A DNA stretch of 64,000 bases from Apiotrichum sp. Y4204 (Eukaryota; Basidiomycota; Tremellomycetes; Trichosporonales; Trichosporonaceae), in the NCBI GenBank assembly GCA_025531455.1, contig JAMYHL010000009.1, positions 806,001 through 870,000 on the forward strand. Reading direction: 5' to 3'. The notes under the pieces were generated by a model, which did not search any database, was not told the origin of the DNA, and saw nothing but the letters and a program-made list of their open reading frames with translations. Shown piece by piece: positions 45,901-58,127 of the stretch (position 1 is its first letter; the number at the start of each line of letters is the position of its first letter). Made by a program: the position numbers and the translations under genes.

Positions 45901-46808
45901 ATCGAAAGGGGTTGCTGTCCGGGTATGAAGGAACCGCGAACAGGGCTGGAAGGCTGCGAGGCGGGTAACCGAAGTGGATTGTTGGCATTCGCTGAGGTGT
46001 TGAGGGGTGATGGGGGGATGGAATGAGGAGTCTGTGATGCCGCCTGGGTCGATTGGCCGATTTGAGCTGCTGCAGCTGCGGCTGCAGTCACAGCAGCGAC
46101 ATGCTGCTGAGCAGTAGCATTCGCCTGGTCGGCCAAGGCCTTTGTCGACGCGGACATGGGGGCGTCGGCAAAGTGGAAGTAATCATCAGAAGTCTCCATA
46201 CCAGCGATAGAGTTGTTCTCGGCTGTAAACGGTGCACTCGAGCTGATCATTGACGGTGGCACCGATGGTGGAGAGACTCCGGTTCCGATTTGAAAGTTAG
46301 AGGGGAGCGCAGAGAAGTTGAGAGAAAGGTTTGCTCTCTTGTTCTGAGATGGGGGCGAGTCACCACCAGCACTCTCTGATGTGGGGGGAAAGTATTCCCC
46401 CCCTGTCTGAGAATCGTTGGTAGAGTCTATGCTGTACTGGTTAGTATGTGACAACAACGCGGCGCGGGATGACGCTGGGTGTCGTTTAGATGGTGCTACT
46501 CACGTGGCGGGAGATGGAGGCGAGCTCAACTGAGCGCCTAGCCAGATGTCGGGCTTTGTGGCCGCACACGACCCGGATGGATCACTCAGAAGGCTCTCGG
46601 TGCTGAAACCGTTCACACCCTGGCCTGGGTGTGGGTAACTGAGATAGCCCGAAAGGGGTAAAAAGGCCGCGTTCGGGTAGAAGGGCGAGGTATGATTGGA
46701 AGACGACAGGTTGACGAGCACAGAGTCGAGGCTGGGGAGAGGTGGCGTAAGTAAAGCACTGGATGGTTGGCGGCGTTGTCGGCGGGACGAAGGAGTCCGC
46801 GGAGGCAT
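42927..46808 (-). CDS. large Ser/Gln-rich protein with Ig/cadherin-like domain
   Basis: Eight exons: 46504-46808, 45382-46431, 44125-45317, 43721-44075, 43490-43679, 43325-43419, 43028-43273 and 42927-42981, 1,162 residues. Residues 1-670 are disordered, Ser/Pro/Asn-rich with an Ala tract. A Gln-Ala tract at about 675-730 follows, then an acidic run (about 787-798) and a basic cluster PRRPKRRRSS, a likely nuclear signal. About 850-965 is the best conserved block (LDICDSKGEKLHQVLMPKKM, PDFRPFKFRIQAFTNAFHEE, GNHIWHVDAKKLPGGGWTFR), which I believe recurs in many basidiomycete hypothetical proteins. About 985-1055 (LPPWLKWEDGVRLVGVPEVP ... FVDGAGQDATLETSFTIQV) fits a He_PIG/CADG Ig-like domain. 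A second Gln-Ala-Val tract and a Pro/Tyr tail ending PLYPPQGGYGV complete it. Exon 8 has only 18 codons. The start is an ATG in CACC context. Function unknown; a nuclear regulator is inference. Confidence 0.85.
43090..43215. repeat. coding trinucleotide-type repeat, Gln-Ala-Val tract
   Basis: Imperfect 9-base repeats (GGCGGCTTG / CAGCCTGTA on the plus strand) encode VQAVQAVQAAQAAQAAQ-like residues in exon 7 of the minus-strand protein; likely length-polymorphic. Confidence 0.75.
44490..44645. repeat. coding 6-bp microsatellite, Gln-Ala tract
   Basis: About twenty near-perfect hexamers (GCCTGA/GCCTGG/GCTTGG on the plus strand) encode alternating Gln and Ala in exon 3 of the minus-strand protein. 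Synonymous variation between copies shows some age; copy number is likely variable. Confidence 0.85.
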
Positions 46809-49800
46809 GGTGGAACGGGAAGGAGGGGATAAGATCAAGAGGGAATGCGGGAAAGGTGCGACGCGAAGCAGGATGACACAGCTAATGGGGACCTCTACTC
46901 ATCACGGAGATCCGAAGGGATAGAGCAACAGTGGGTCGAGCTGGCTTGCAAAGAACCACCTGTCTGCAGCTCGACATGCACTTCAAGCAACTCCTGCAAC
47001 ATCCACACAGAGTGGTTGGGGAACTGAAGCCAACACACGACTCCGAGTACTCTTCATACACCGGCAAACGCCAGCTTGGACAGCTTGGTCCTCTCGTGCA
47101 CAAAAGACTTTTGTGATTCTCTGTAGGCGCTGCAAGCTGCAAAAGCAAAGCGGGGTATTCCGTGTCACGCTAGAATTCCGAACGCGGTGCACAGCTCTCC
47201 ATTCAATTCGTTCTCGCGACAACTCGAGGCAGCCGCGTTTGAAGCTTTGAAGGCGACTGACAAGGCAATCCAATTTGGACGCGGCCCGCGATTAAGGGAA
47301 TTGCTGTCACAGAATAGGCCACCTGCCGCTCAGACAGGTATGTGAGCGCGCCAAGGGGGTGGGGTCGCGCTTTTGGGCCCAATTGTCTAGAGCAAGCACA
47401 GAATCACAGGCAGGATGTAAAAGCAGGGGGAAAACAAACGAGCCCAACGACGCTAAAAGAACACCATGTACTCACCAATGCCTCGGGGGAGGGCGTGGTT
47501 ACACGATCGACCTAAGGCGTTGACGTTGCAATGGCTGTGCGGACTCGACGACGTGTCGATTGCCGGTCAGAGAGAGGAAGGCGAGATTGTTGGTGTCGTT
47601 CAAGAGGGAAGAGGTTCCAGAGAGATGACCAACGTCGAGATCAATGAAGAACTGGATCTGGCTGGGTGTGACGGGGCTGTACACGGGGGATCTGTGCCGA
47701 GTAATAGCGGTCCGCAAGGTCAATCAATGTCAAGGATTGGGCATGCAAATGGCGTTCAAGTCGTGGTCAAAAGAAACTCGTTGGGCGTGACCAAACGAAG
47801 CGAGAAGCAAATGTGCAGGGCGATCAGGCGACTGGCACTAGAGGACGACTCTGTAGAAAGAAGGAAGAGAGGTAGAGCGACAGAGGGTGGTAAAGAAGGA
47901 CACGGCGGACGTAAAGGAAGGAGCTGGGTAGGGCCGTTCGGATGAGAGCGCGTACAGCGAGGCCGGTCAACGCAAGAGCAGGCGAGCGAGGGAATGTCGG
48001 AAGGAATATGAGTGTCCACGGATGGGCTCTTTGTTGGGCGGAATAGTGGCCGGAGGGGTAACTGGCGTATGTGGGGGAGCGTGTACGTGCGTGAGGCGTG
48101 TGTGCGTGCTTGATAAACGTGTCTGTGCGTTCGTTGTCGTATGTGCGTGCACAACCAACCTGTGATCTGGGTGAAGAGCACAAGAGGAAAGTGAAGCGTA
48201 GCAATAGGACGCGAAACGTGTTGCTACAAAGAGTGACTAAGAGAGGGGCGGCGGGGTCCGGTGACACAGATGATGAAAGGACTCGAGCGGTGGGTCGTGT
48301 CTCGGTCGCTAAAGTCCAGCACACAGACACTGCACGTCGATGAGCAAGGATGGTCTGGTGGCGACGGGACGGGCTGTGGCCCACGAGGGTGGGGGGAAGG
48401 GGAAGTCGGACAGAGGGGGATGTGAGGAGTGTTGTGGATTGGAGGACGGAGGAGAGGAGAAGGTTGGTGATGTCGGGAATCAAAAAGGGGAAAAGAAAAG
48501 GGAGAGTTGGGTCCCAAAGCGTGTTGGTATAGACTTGGTAGCCGGTAGCCTGTGCAAAGCCTTGGGTCGACTGGGTCGCAGTGCCAAAAGTACAAAAGTA
48601 CTATGTACTGTACCGCCGGGCGGGGCGCGGCGGGGCAGGCGGATGGACGGGGAAGCAAGGGGAAGGCCGTCAAAGTTACGGTGGTGCGGCGCCGTGTACC
48701 AGCAGCAGCTCTGCAGCAACAGTCACAACCGTTACGACAAGAGTAGCAGTGTGCGGTGCACGGTGAGCGGGGAAGGGGGAGGTTCTCCGATGAATGCGTG
48801 TGGTAATTACAACCCAGGAGAGATTCAGAGTTGACCAAAAAAAAAAAAAAAATGAAAGTGTTGTCCTGTGGTAATAACACCAACAGAGGGGGCACGATTG
48901 TAAAAAAGAAGCTGGGTCCTATCCGTTTCTAACCCGCCAGTTTACAGCATGCAGCAACAGCTAGACTGCTGTTGATCCGAGTACTATATGTCGGCTTGAG
49001 CTGCGGGGGGCACAGGAGAAGGGACGCGGGACGTAGGCGGTGCAGCGAAAATTGGGAGGCTCACGCCAGTTTTTGAGTTACGAGCCCTGGAGTCGCAACG
49101 CCTGTTCTCTGAGGGTCCACAGAGGGGCCAGGACCAAAATAATGACCAGAGCCGCTTTAAGCTCTTCAAAGGGCCTTGTCAAAGCGCAGACTGGCGAGAT
49201 TGTGGTGGGAGGCGGTGGATCGGGATGGGAGGTGGATGTCAGTGGTGGAAGGCGATGGTTGGATGGTGGGATGAGTCAGTGTTGACCGGGTGTTGGTTGG
49301 TAAGTCGGGGTGATGAGGATGTTATGATGACTTTCAGTTTCGATGGGATAAGAAGGGGCAGAGTCGATATCAGCTGCAGCAGCTGACATTCTGCTTTGCA
49401 TTGCTGGTGCTTTTAGCGCCTCGGACACTTCCGATGCTGCACCACCGCACCACTCCACCCCGGCCGAATCTGGTGTGGGGCAGAGTGATGGATCTCTTAA
49501 CCTCATCCACCACTCTGATTCACTGTCACTGCTCACAACACAACATGAGGCGCTAAGGGACGAGAGGGCCAAGCCCGGCAAGCCCACCGCCACAACCGCC
49601 ACGACTGCGATATCCAAGCTGCGAGACAGGCTCTCAAATGAGTCCCCACAGGCCATAGGCTAGAGACTGCAATGCTGCTGCAACAGGCATGCGAGGCACC
49701 GTTCGACTTTGTTGTCCATGGAATGGCCTGTATCCTGTATCATGCCCGAAAGCCGTCGTCCCTGGTCGCTCGCTGCACCTCTGTGTTCTCTTCCAAAGCC

Positions 49801-52800
49801 TCTGACGGCACGTAGAGGAGCAGGAAAAGAAAGCCCCCCTTCTCGATACAACCGAGGCGCCGCGCCGTCGGCATCTCGGCCTCCTTGACGGCGTTCGTTG
49901 GGAGCGACTTGCCAGTTGGGAAAGGAGCAGCGGAGTCGCACGTCCTCTGTGGATACCAAATAATGAATGGATCTGTGATCTGTGTACGTGCAGGGTGCAC
50001 CGTTCTTCTGCCAGACAGCGACAAAGCCAATCAGTCGGCCAGTCACAGACAGTGAGTGATAGGTAGCTGCCCACAGATATGGGCATTGGCAAGGTGGAAA
50101 GTCTGAGGCCGAGACCTACGGCTCCTGGGCTCCGGGTCCCGTCTCAACAGCCGATCGAAAACACCGCGCTATTTTTCAGGAACCCTCATGCCTGTTCAGG
50201 TCGCTTCCAGGGATATTCAGGGTTCGGGCGTCCTTTTTAACCCCGACACGGTGGCCGACAATCGCTTCTTTAGTCCTCGCGCCACGACTCGATTGTGGCA
50301 ATCAGGCGGTCCTCGGCTCCCATGCCTTTGTTGACCCAACTCAGGGTTGGGGAACACTGCTGAGCACTCTGTCCACTTCATTGGGCCTTCCATTATATTC
50401 GATAGTGATCAAGATCCTTGGTAGCTGCTGGGCATTACACTGATACACATTAAGCATCCTGCACCCCTTTGGCCTCTGGTAGAGATTGCGCACGTAGCAT
50501 ACGGCGCAAGTGGTGGTGAGCGCATGCGACGATGTAGTGTGGGGTGACAGTGTGGGGGTCACCCTTTGGGCCTATGCGATTGCTGCGTTGCAGGCTGTAA
50601 AGTACGCCGTGCGCTGCACGGCCGCATGCCGCGGGCCCATGCGACCCAAAAAAAATGGGCAGGCCATGGATATATCGATATAGAAATTCACAGAAAATGC
50701 CTCCGTCTCAAAAACCAAATACCAAGCGGACGAGAAGAATTAATAATCACACTCTGCCTTCTTGCCTCCACACAAAATAGCCCCAAATACAACAAACCAA
50801 CTGGAGGCTAGATACTAATAAAAGTGCCACACAAAGCAATCCGCCACATTGTTATTAGGGGCTCGTCGTCTTCCCTCCTACTCTGACTATCAAATAATGA
50901 GGCAAAATCTCGCAAATCTCTGCTCGACAGACCAGTTTGAGCTGCACCAGAGCCCAACGCGCCCAACGTATCCAGATGAGAGCATGGAGATGTACGTAAC
51001 ATCGCGTAAGCGATTGCAGAGATAATTTAACCGTTGAGCGCAGTCTGCACCTGTAGAGCCAAAAGCCCTGAAAAATCCCTTTACTGTGCTGGATGATGCG
51101 GCTTGGCATAGCAAATCGCGACTGGCCGCGACTGGGCTGCTCGAGATTGCGAACGCCGACTGTCTGCTGCGCAGCTTTTCTCAGCAGACTCAGGAAGAAT
51201 CCATGTGAGCTCAGAAGCATGAGAAGACAGCACCAGCATCCCACGTTGAACGAGCTGCATTGCCCGCCGAACTCCTCCTTGCGGAGCTGCAGAGAAGGAT
51301 AAAAGCTGCAGGCAACCGTGCCTTGAGCTCTGCCCCATGTGGAGGCTGTTGAGCATGAGGTTGATGCGCTCTCCGGCCTGGGGAAAGTAGCGGGACGAAG
51401 CGCCCCGTACCTCTAGAATCAAGGTTAATGCCAGTGATTGTTTGTGTTGGGCTGCACGACGAGCGGAGCTGCTCCCAGAAAAGTGTCGTACAGCCCACAA
51501 TGTAATCTTCTCGACCCCCAGGCTCCGGGATAGCGTTTCCATTTCGGCAATCTGTCCTGGCTAGCCTGGCTAGCTTTGATCGCCAGGCTGCCTTCTGGTT
51601 TCTAGCTTCTCTTCCTTTTCCGTTGGGTTTGATCGCCGTCGACAGGACGACGTCGGGCTTGTCCTCGCGTCCGCCTTCTCGCGTATCCTTGTCCTTAGGT
51701 CCTTGATTCCGACGAACCATGTTCCGCGCTAGAAGCAGCGGGCCCTGCACTGGGAACGGACCTGTGGCAACTGCGAGCCAGTGATATGCAGTGATTCGCT
51801 CTCCACGGCAGCTCGTTGTACAGTACTACTTACTGTACAGTACATCCCACATCTCCGAGTGTTCAGCCAATGCCAGTAGTCGATCATGGGCTCTCGTTGG
51901 TGCTGCATCGCCCGGGCCTATCAGAACCCACTCCCATTTCCTCACGAGCGTAGACAAAAGTCGCGTTAGCGACACCCAACCAAGTTTAAACGCGCGGCAG
52001 CGCCGGCACCTCTGCATTCATGGAACGAATTTCGGCATCTTCCGGCATGCCTGCATACGGTTGGAGTCAACCTTTGGGCCGAGGGCCGACCGTCCAACAT
52101 GTTACCCAAACACCCAAACAGACCATATGGTACAGATGTCGTTTGGAGGCCAACGGATTCTGGACCGAGAGTCGCAGGGTGTTTTGAAAGTCTGGACTCC
52201 TTCAGTAGGGGACGACTGGTATATGTCGGCAGTCAGCAATGATTTGCCTGCGAACCATGTAGACGGGTGAAGTGGGTCCCTGTTTCGAAAGTTGCAGCGC
52301 GACACGAGGAACCTCGCGATTTATGTCTCGTGTGTAGCTTGTGTCGTGGCATTCTAAGGCAGAATGGTGCACCACCGCACCGCCACTCATTCATCTCAAC
52401 CGGGTGTCTCGTCACGGACCGCAAATTGAAGAGAATTGGGCGACTCAGTAATGCATCTGTAAGAGGCAGGCAGCAGCACTACTGTCTCTGTCGCAGCATG
52501 CCTCCGGGTTCTCCGGTTTCACCACCGTGGCGTCCAGCTGCCATGCGCAGTCCGTGACGCCGTGAGAGTGAGCCGTGAGCCGTGACGTCCGTGAGGCCGT
52601 GACTTGACGGTCCGCGCGGTCAACGCCAGTTGGTGATCCAGTCACCGTGGGAGCCGAAACACATTGATCACTGTCCCCACTGTGTCGCATCGTGGTGAGT
52701 TGCTGTTGGTTGTTGTGGTTTTGCATACCGCACACTTCACACACCGTGCTCCATGCCCGCTCCACGCTGTACGCAACGTGCGACGCCTGTAACGAGGCAG

Positions 52801-54284
52801 CGAGTGTGGCACCTTTGCTGACCAGATCCCGATCTGCTTTAGAGCCATATTACGGGGTGTGTGGCCTCGTGGGGTAGCCATTGTCGCATTGTTCATCGCT
52901 GGATAAGTTACTATAGGTTGATAAAGAGATGGGCTTTAGATAGGCATGCATATGGTGCTCTATCGTGGTCTCCCATTGTCAGCGCATTGGCAGCGGAGAT
53001 TGCGTTCATCCGTGCCTCGTGCCCGCTCCACTGGGAACTTGGACCCGCTCCACTGGGAGCTTGTGGCTGTCTACAGTTACGAATCGAATCTGGACCAAGT
53101 AGAAGCCCTTCACTCCGTTGGTCGGCTCTTCCTGGAGCTGCCAGCTACCGCCAGCTACAGAGCTTACCAACCGTACTCCCACTACGCAACAATCGTATTT
53201 CACCAATGGACAAAAGATAGTCGAAAGCCGGTAATCTGCTTGCACCCCGCCTACCGGTCAGAGACCGGGAGGGGCAGAGAAGCGTGCCTACCGTCTATTG
53301 CCAAGAGATGGGAACAGACGTCATACCCGCGAGATGCCGGACTCATTACTACGTTTGAGGTGGTAATTGCACCTTGATGATCGCAGCAAGCCCGAAACGA
53401 CGCCGATCTCTTGTCGCGATGCGACGAAACGAGGATAAGAGCCTTCGGATATACTGCTTCAACCCTCTTGACTCCACCGGAGACCACAAGCGCCACAGGT
53501 TTAGTAGATTTCCATGACCCCGGAACACTTATCCCAAGGCTCCACCGATCGGACATGCCTCACGGTCTGGACATTGTATGTCCATGTCTTGCGCCCCAGC
53601 CCGCGGGGCCGCGATTAAGCATGATCATGTGACGGGGCAGTGACTCACGCCCGAAGTATGTACATTAGCATCGTCTCCGGCATGCGGCATGCGGCATCTC
53701 CCAGTTTAATCAGAGGCACGGGTGGGCGGTGGAGCGTTGCCGTGGTGCGTAAACCCAGCGGTCTGGGCTGGGTCGAACGTCTGAGTCCAGAGTCTAATGC
53801 GGGGTTCGGGGGCCGTGGTCGGGTCTAGGTCTTGTATCTAGTGGTCTGGATCACCGTGCCTATCATCTGTGGGACATGGAAACGACGACAGGCCAGCGGC
53901 GGCGGGAGGGTCAAACAAACATAAGTGTTGATGTGACTTGTTATCGTTTGTTGTTGCACCTCACTTCGGGCAGAAAACTGGTAAGTTCACAAGATGTGGG
54001 GTTAGAAGTCGTAGTGGTGCAAGTCGTAAGGGCCTGCTCACGTACCGCACCTTTCCGTTGAGTACTCAATCCAGCTGATGCGTAATGTACATGCATTGTG
54101 ATAAGCGCCGCACCGGCAATTGAGCTCTTCGTCTTGCCAGATATGCGGCTCAGTCTACTGTATGACCCATGGGGATCCAGATTATCCCGTTGCCTCATAC
54201 CCAATACCCCATCCCTTGCTGTAGCTTTCTACTTGCGCCGTCCTCCCGAGTGGTCTGCCCTCGACCGTTGTCACGCGATGTCCA
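46809..54284. other. 7.5 kb gene-poor interval
   Basis: 46809-48900 is pyrimidine-rich on the minus strand and is probably the promoter and long leader of the Ig-domain gene; a run of 16 A lies at 48837-48852. A minus-strand ATG frame 49656-49276 (125 codons) has a hydrophobic segment near its start (LDIAVVAVVAVGLPGLAL) and an orderly C-terminus, but no family match, and could be part of an unrecognised gene. 50000-54280 holds only scattered frames without recognisable protein features. Confidence 0.35.
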
Positions 54285-55386
54285 TCAATACCGTACCTCG
54301 TTCAGAGGCTCGGCCATGATCTCCGAGTAGTCCAGCGATGCGTCCTTGTCCTCGTCAACCTCTGCGATTAGGGCACTGGAGTTAGCGGGATATTTGCGAA
54401 GGAGCTGGCGAACATAAAAGGTGGCGGGAAGGCCTCTAGATGGGAAATCTAGCCTGTGGAATCATAGATAGTCGCCTAACACTGCTGAGAAGAACACACA
54501 TTCGCACCTCAACAATCATAACAGAACGCAATGCCTCCATGGGCGAGGGTCCCGCCATCCTGTCTCAGGTCGTCCCGGAGAGAACAGCGTTCTACCCGAG
54601 AGAGAGCACAGCTCCGACCCCATAGCTCTCTTGAACCCAAGATATGACAGTGGGTAAGTATATCATGTCTTGCGCTAAGGGATCAGACCTCCCAGGCTGC
54701 AATCCCTCATGCGCTCAGTTACTCCATGCCCACTGTTCTGAGAGAGAACGGAGTGACCATTGACGAAAACTTGGAGCTCGGCTACTGATTGTCGACTTGA
54801 CCACAGAGAGGGCAAGTCTTGACTCCATTTTCCGCCCTGAAGCAGAGATAAGACTTTCTACTCACATGTTATCGCCCTTGATCATGTATAACCCCAACGG
54901 AATCATCTCGACGCCCTTATCGGACGAGTACTCGCGCTCCACACTGTCCGAGAGGATGAGATTGCAGAAATTGTCGTTTCCCTTCAGCTTGCCCTGTGGT
55001 GTTAGATTTGAGCCGGTGGTAAGCTGGTAAGTAATGTAGCCCCGAAGTCTTGCCGACTAAGAAGAACTCTGCCTTCTCCTTAGCTCGGGTTTGGCAAAAG
55101 CCAGAAAGACAGGCATGATGAGACCCACAACAATGACGCGCCCGTCGTAGAGAACCACCTGCACGAGCTCTGGCTGTCAGCATCTAAGACGTAATTTTGA
55201 AAGGCGTTAAGTTTGGTAATATACAGCGGCTTGACCATGTGGATCAAGCTGTCTTCGTCGCCGCAAAGAACAATGAAAATGGGCTCTTGTGGTGGTCATA
55301 AGAATCTCCAGCACATAGCGCCCGGCCGTCCTCGTGCTCCCACTGACCGTATACTCACGATCGCGAAATCCGTCAAGTCCTGACAT
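54285..55386 (-). CDS. LSM8: U6 snRNA-associated Sm-like protein LSm8
   Basis: Exons 55359-55386 (28 nt), 55129-55169 (41 nt), 54866-54993 (128 nt) and 54285-54375 (91 nt) join in frame to 95 residues; human LSm8 has 96. LSm8 is the subunit that makes the LSm2-8 ring nuclear, where it binds the 3' oligo-U of U6 snRNA and supports splicing. Sm motif 1 is VQVVLYDGRVIVGKLKGNDN, then FCNLILSDSVERE with YSSDKGVEMIPLGLYMIKGD covering the LSm8-specific region and Sm motif 2 (IKGDNI). The acidic LDYSEIMAEPLNEVRY end is typical of LSm8. The first exon gives only MSGLDGFRD plus one base; it was chosen because it restores the usual spacing (D-x-x-VQVV) and has a clean GTGAGT donor. Exons 2-4 are firm; exon 1 is probable. 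Introns are 189, 135 and 490 nt, long for this window. Confidence 0.88.
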
Positions 55387-57316
55387 CGTGTCTTCAATAC
55401 GCTTGTCAATTGACAGAACAAAAACGCGGCGGCGCGACTCGATGAAGTAATGAGGCGGAGGGAGAAGCGAACGCGCACTCAATCTCAAGCGATCAACAAG
55501 AAGGGATTCCAATGGCGCAGTCAGACCGGCTACTGAGCTGACTGGGACTCCCCGACAATCGTTAAGTCGTGAGATGAGATGCGAGTGAGAACCGACAGGC
55601 AGATGAAGGTGAGAAGTGAACGAGGAACAAGTGCGAGCGATATTGTTTGTGGTCGAGTTTCTGGTCAAGTTGTTGGTGACGTTGGGTCGCGCGGGAGCAA
55701 ACCCGTTGCGGTGTGGAGGGACGGAGGACCAACTAGGCGGAGATCAGTTGGCAGTCCGCGATATCCAGCCTCCACACAACTTCCGTCTTGGCAGGTAAGA
55801 CCGAAAAATACCGGCTGTGTGGCACGGTTTTCCACGATGGCCAATATGGTGCCTCACAAAGACCCCTATCGCCCATGTCGCGCATATTCAAGATATCGAG
55901 GAACGCGGAACGTCAACAAGTTACAGATCAAGGATAAGGTGGACATGTCGTTGATGTTCTGTATCAAGAGAAACGGTGCACGCGGTGCATCTGTCACCGC
56001 GATCAATGGTTAAACGACGTGGTGACAGCTCATAGACTGACAGATGTCTCGCACAGTTCGCTTTGCGGACGCAGCATTCGGGAAAACGCACGCTTTTCGC
56101 AACCGCGAAGAGCTGTGCGTTGTGAGCCTGTCGCTACAGATGGGCCACTTTCAGCTTGTTGCAGTTTGAACTTGTGCTCAGAGCAAGCTGGGTCGACTGG
56201 ATCAAGCAGTGCACAGGCGTCGCAGAGGCAGGCCGGAGTACCCGAATTCCTGACCGAGGTGGGCCGCCGCGCTGAAAATCTACCACGATTAGACCCGGGA
56301 GCGCGATAGATACCAGATCAGACCAACCCGACCGGCTAGCCTAGTGCCATTAATCGCAGGCCAACGTTCAGCTACGTTCCGGTCCATCCGGGCGCGGCGC
56401 GCTCCAGGTATTTGGGCATCCAGGCTCCTGGATTTGTGGCCTGGATCCAGGACATTCGGCCCCTGAATGTCGGTCTCGATGCAGCTGGAGGGCGTTGCCC
56501 ACCCGGTGACCGGCCACGCGACACCAACTCCACGCTGACAGTCATTGGTCGAGCCTGACGTCCGAGCCCAGCCATTTCAGTCTCTCCCGGCCATGCGGCG
56601 CTTACTGATCGGAGGGGCGCGTGTTGGTGTTGTTTGGGTTGTCATGTCAGTCGTGTGGGCAGCTCATCGGCGACCATGGTCGCCTTTGCCAGTAGTCAGC
56701 GAATGTCTGGCGACTCAGGCTACTTCGAGTACCAAGTGGTCAAGTGGGATATCAGCTTGAGCTAGGGGAGCAGGCCTATGTTCCGTGACGTGTAGCCCGG
56801 TATGGCAATGAGCAGGAGGCCTTGAATTAACTACACGCCTTCAAATCTTGTCTGTAGCCCAACCTCCAGTGGATGGGTGAGACGGCGGCGCCACTGTCAC
56901 GATGTCAAACCTGCCTTCATGTAACATACTAAATACCTTCGAATGGTGATGATAGTGGCAGCAGGGCGGTTGTGGACAACCTCTGAAGGTGCTCCAGACC
57001 AGGCGCTCGTGAAACTTGCAGGAACACATCTATTGTTTTATAAACCCAAGTATTGCCAGTGTGTTGCCGCTCAACACGCGTTGTCACTCACCAAATCCAT
57101 AGTCCATGATGGCCGAGATGAATGACTTCGTTCAAAGATCTTGCGGCATCCGGATGTGTAGCCCTCGTGGGTTTCGTTGTTTTGTGGGCCTGGACTTCAG
57201 ATATGCGGGAATACCCTGCAGTGACTGGTACCTATTGCGCAATTCAGAACAAGGTAATAAAACGACGGTAACCAGGATAGCCCTCATTCTTTTGCGTGCG
57301 GGACTGTATACAGACT

Positions 57317-57318
<2 letters not shown>

Positions 57319-57351
<33 letters not shown>
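57319..57351. repeat. poly-T tract, 33 bases
   Basis: Thirty-three uninterrupted T, then C and six more T. It lacks target-site duplications that I can see, so it cannot be called a retroposon tail. Confidence 0.85.
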
Positions 57352-58068
57352 CTTTTTTCTTTGCGTTTTCTTATTCACACACACAAAAGCAAAATGTGAA
57401 GAAGGGGGGGGAGATCTCTGCTAGTTTCGTGCCTTCCCTTGTGCGCCCGGGCTTTTCCCCTGTGCTCGTGTGCTCGCCCTTTTGGCCTTGCGTCCTTGTG
57501 CCGGTTCATTCCTTTCCGTCCAACCCGTCCGGATCGTGCACAAGGGGCAAGCATATCCAGCGAACGGCCTTCCCCTTCCTTCCCCTGCCTTGCCGTCCGG
57601 CGTGAGCGTGAGCGTGTACCCCTTTGCGCCTTCCCTCCCGAGCCGTCCCAGCTCCTACCCTCATGCACATTGACACGATCCACCAACGCACACTCATCCC
57701 ACCCCCCTCCCGAGTACTAGCTCCTCTCCAACTGGAGAAAAATAAAAAGGAGTCAGAAGCCAGAGCTTAGAGCCTAGGGCGCCCCTGTAGCTGCCAACGG
57801 TCCGAGAGAAGAAGGTGATCGCGCAGCCTGCCTTGTACAGCCAGGGTAACCTTCTCTAGCAGCGGTGCACAGGGCCACAAACGCGCCCTCACGCCCTGCT
57901 TCCCCGCCCACCCACCCAACGTGCGCGCAGGTACGCACTGACCCCGGCACACACACTGTTGCACCATACCGTCCCATATACCATCCCACATCACACCCTG
58001 GCTTGCTGGCTTGCTGGCTTGCACTGGCTGGTTGCACACACGACGAACACGCACCGCAGGACTTGATA

Positions 58069-58127
58069 GCACCCACACCACCACCTGCACCACCACCACT
58101 ACCACCACCACCACCACCACCACACCC
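58069..58127. repeat. CCA/ACC trinucleotide repeat
   Basis: About eighteen near-perfect CCA units in the leader region of the casein kinase gene, about 640-700 bp before its start codon. Confidence 0.75.

Noticed and set aside
47466..47945. 159-codon plus-strand frame upstream of the Ig-domain gene
   Set aside because: Arg/Gly/Glu-rich reading of the complementary CT-rich leader, with equally long frames opposite; no motif.
55207..55668. 153-codon minus-strand frame spanning the LSM8 start
   Set aside because: It contains the LSM8 start codons in frame but continues through the strong donor at 55358 into low-quality sequence; splicing there yields the conserved LSm8 core.
57319..57351. Poly-T tract as a retrotransposon poly(A) tail in reverse
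   Set aside because: No adjacent reverse-transcriptase-like frame and no target-site duplication seen; treated as a simple homopolymer.
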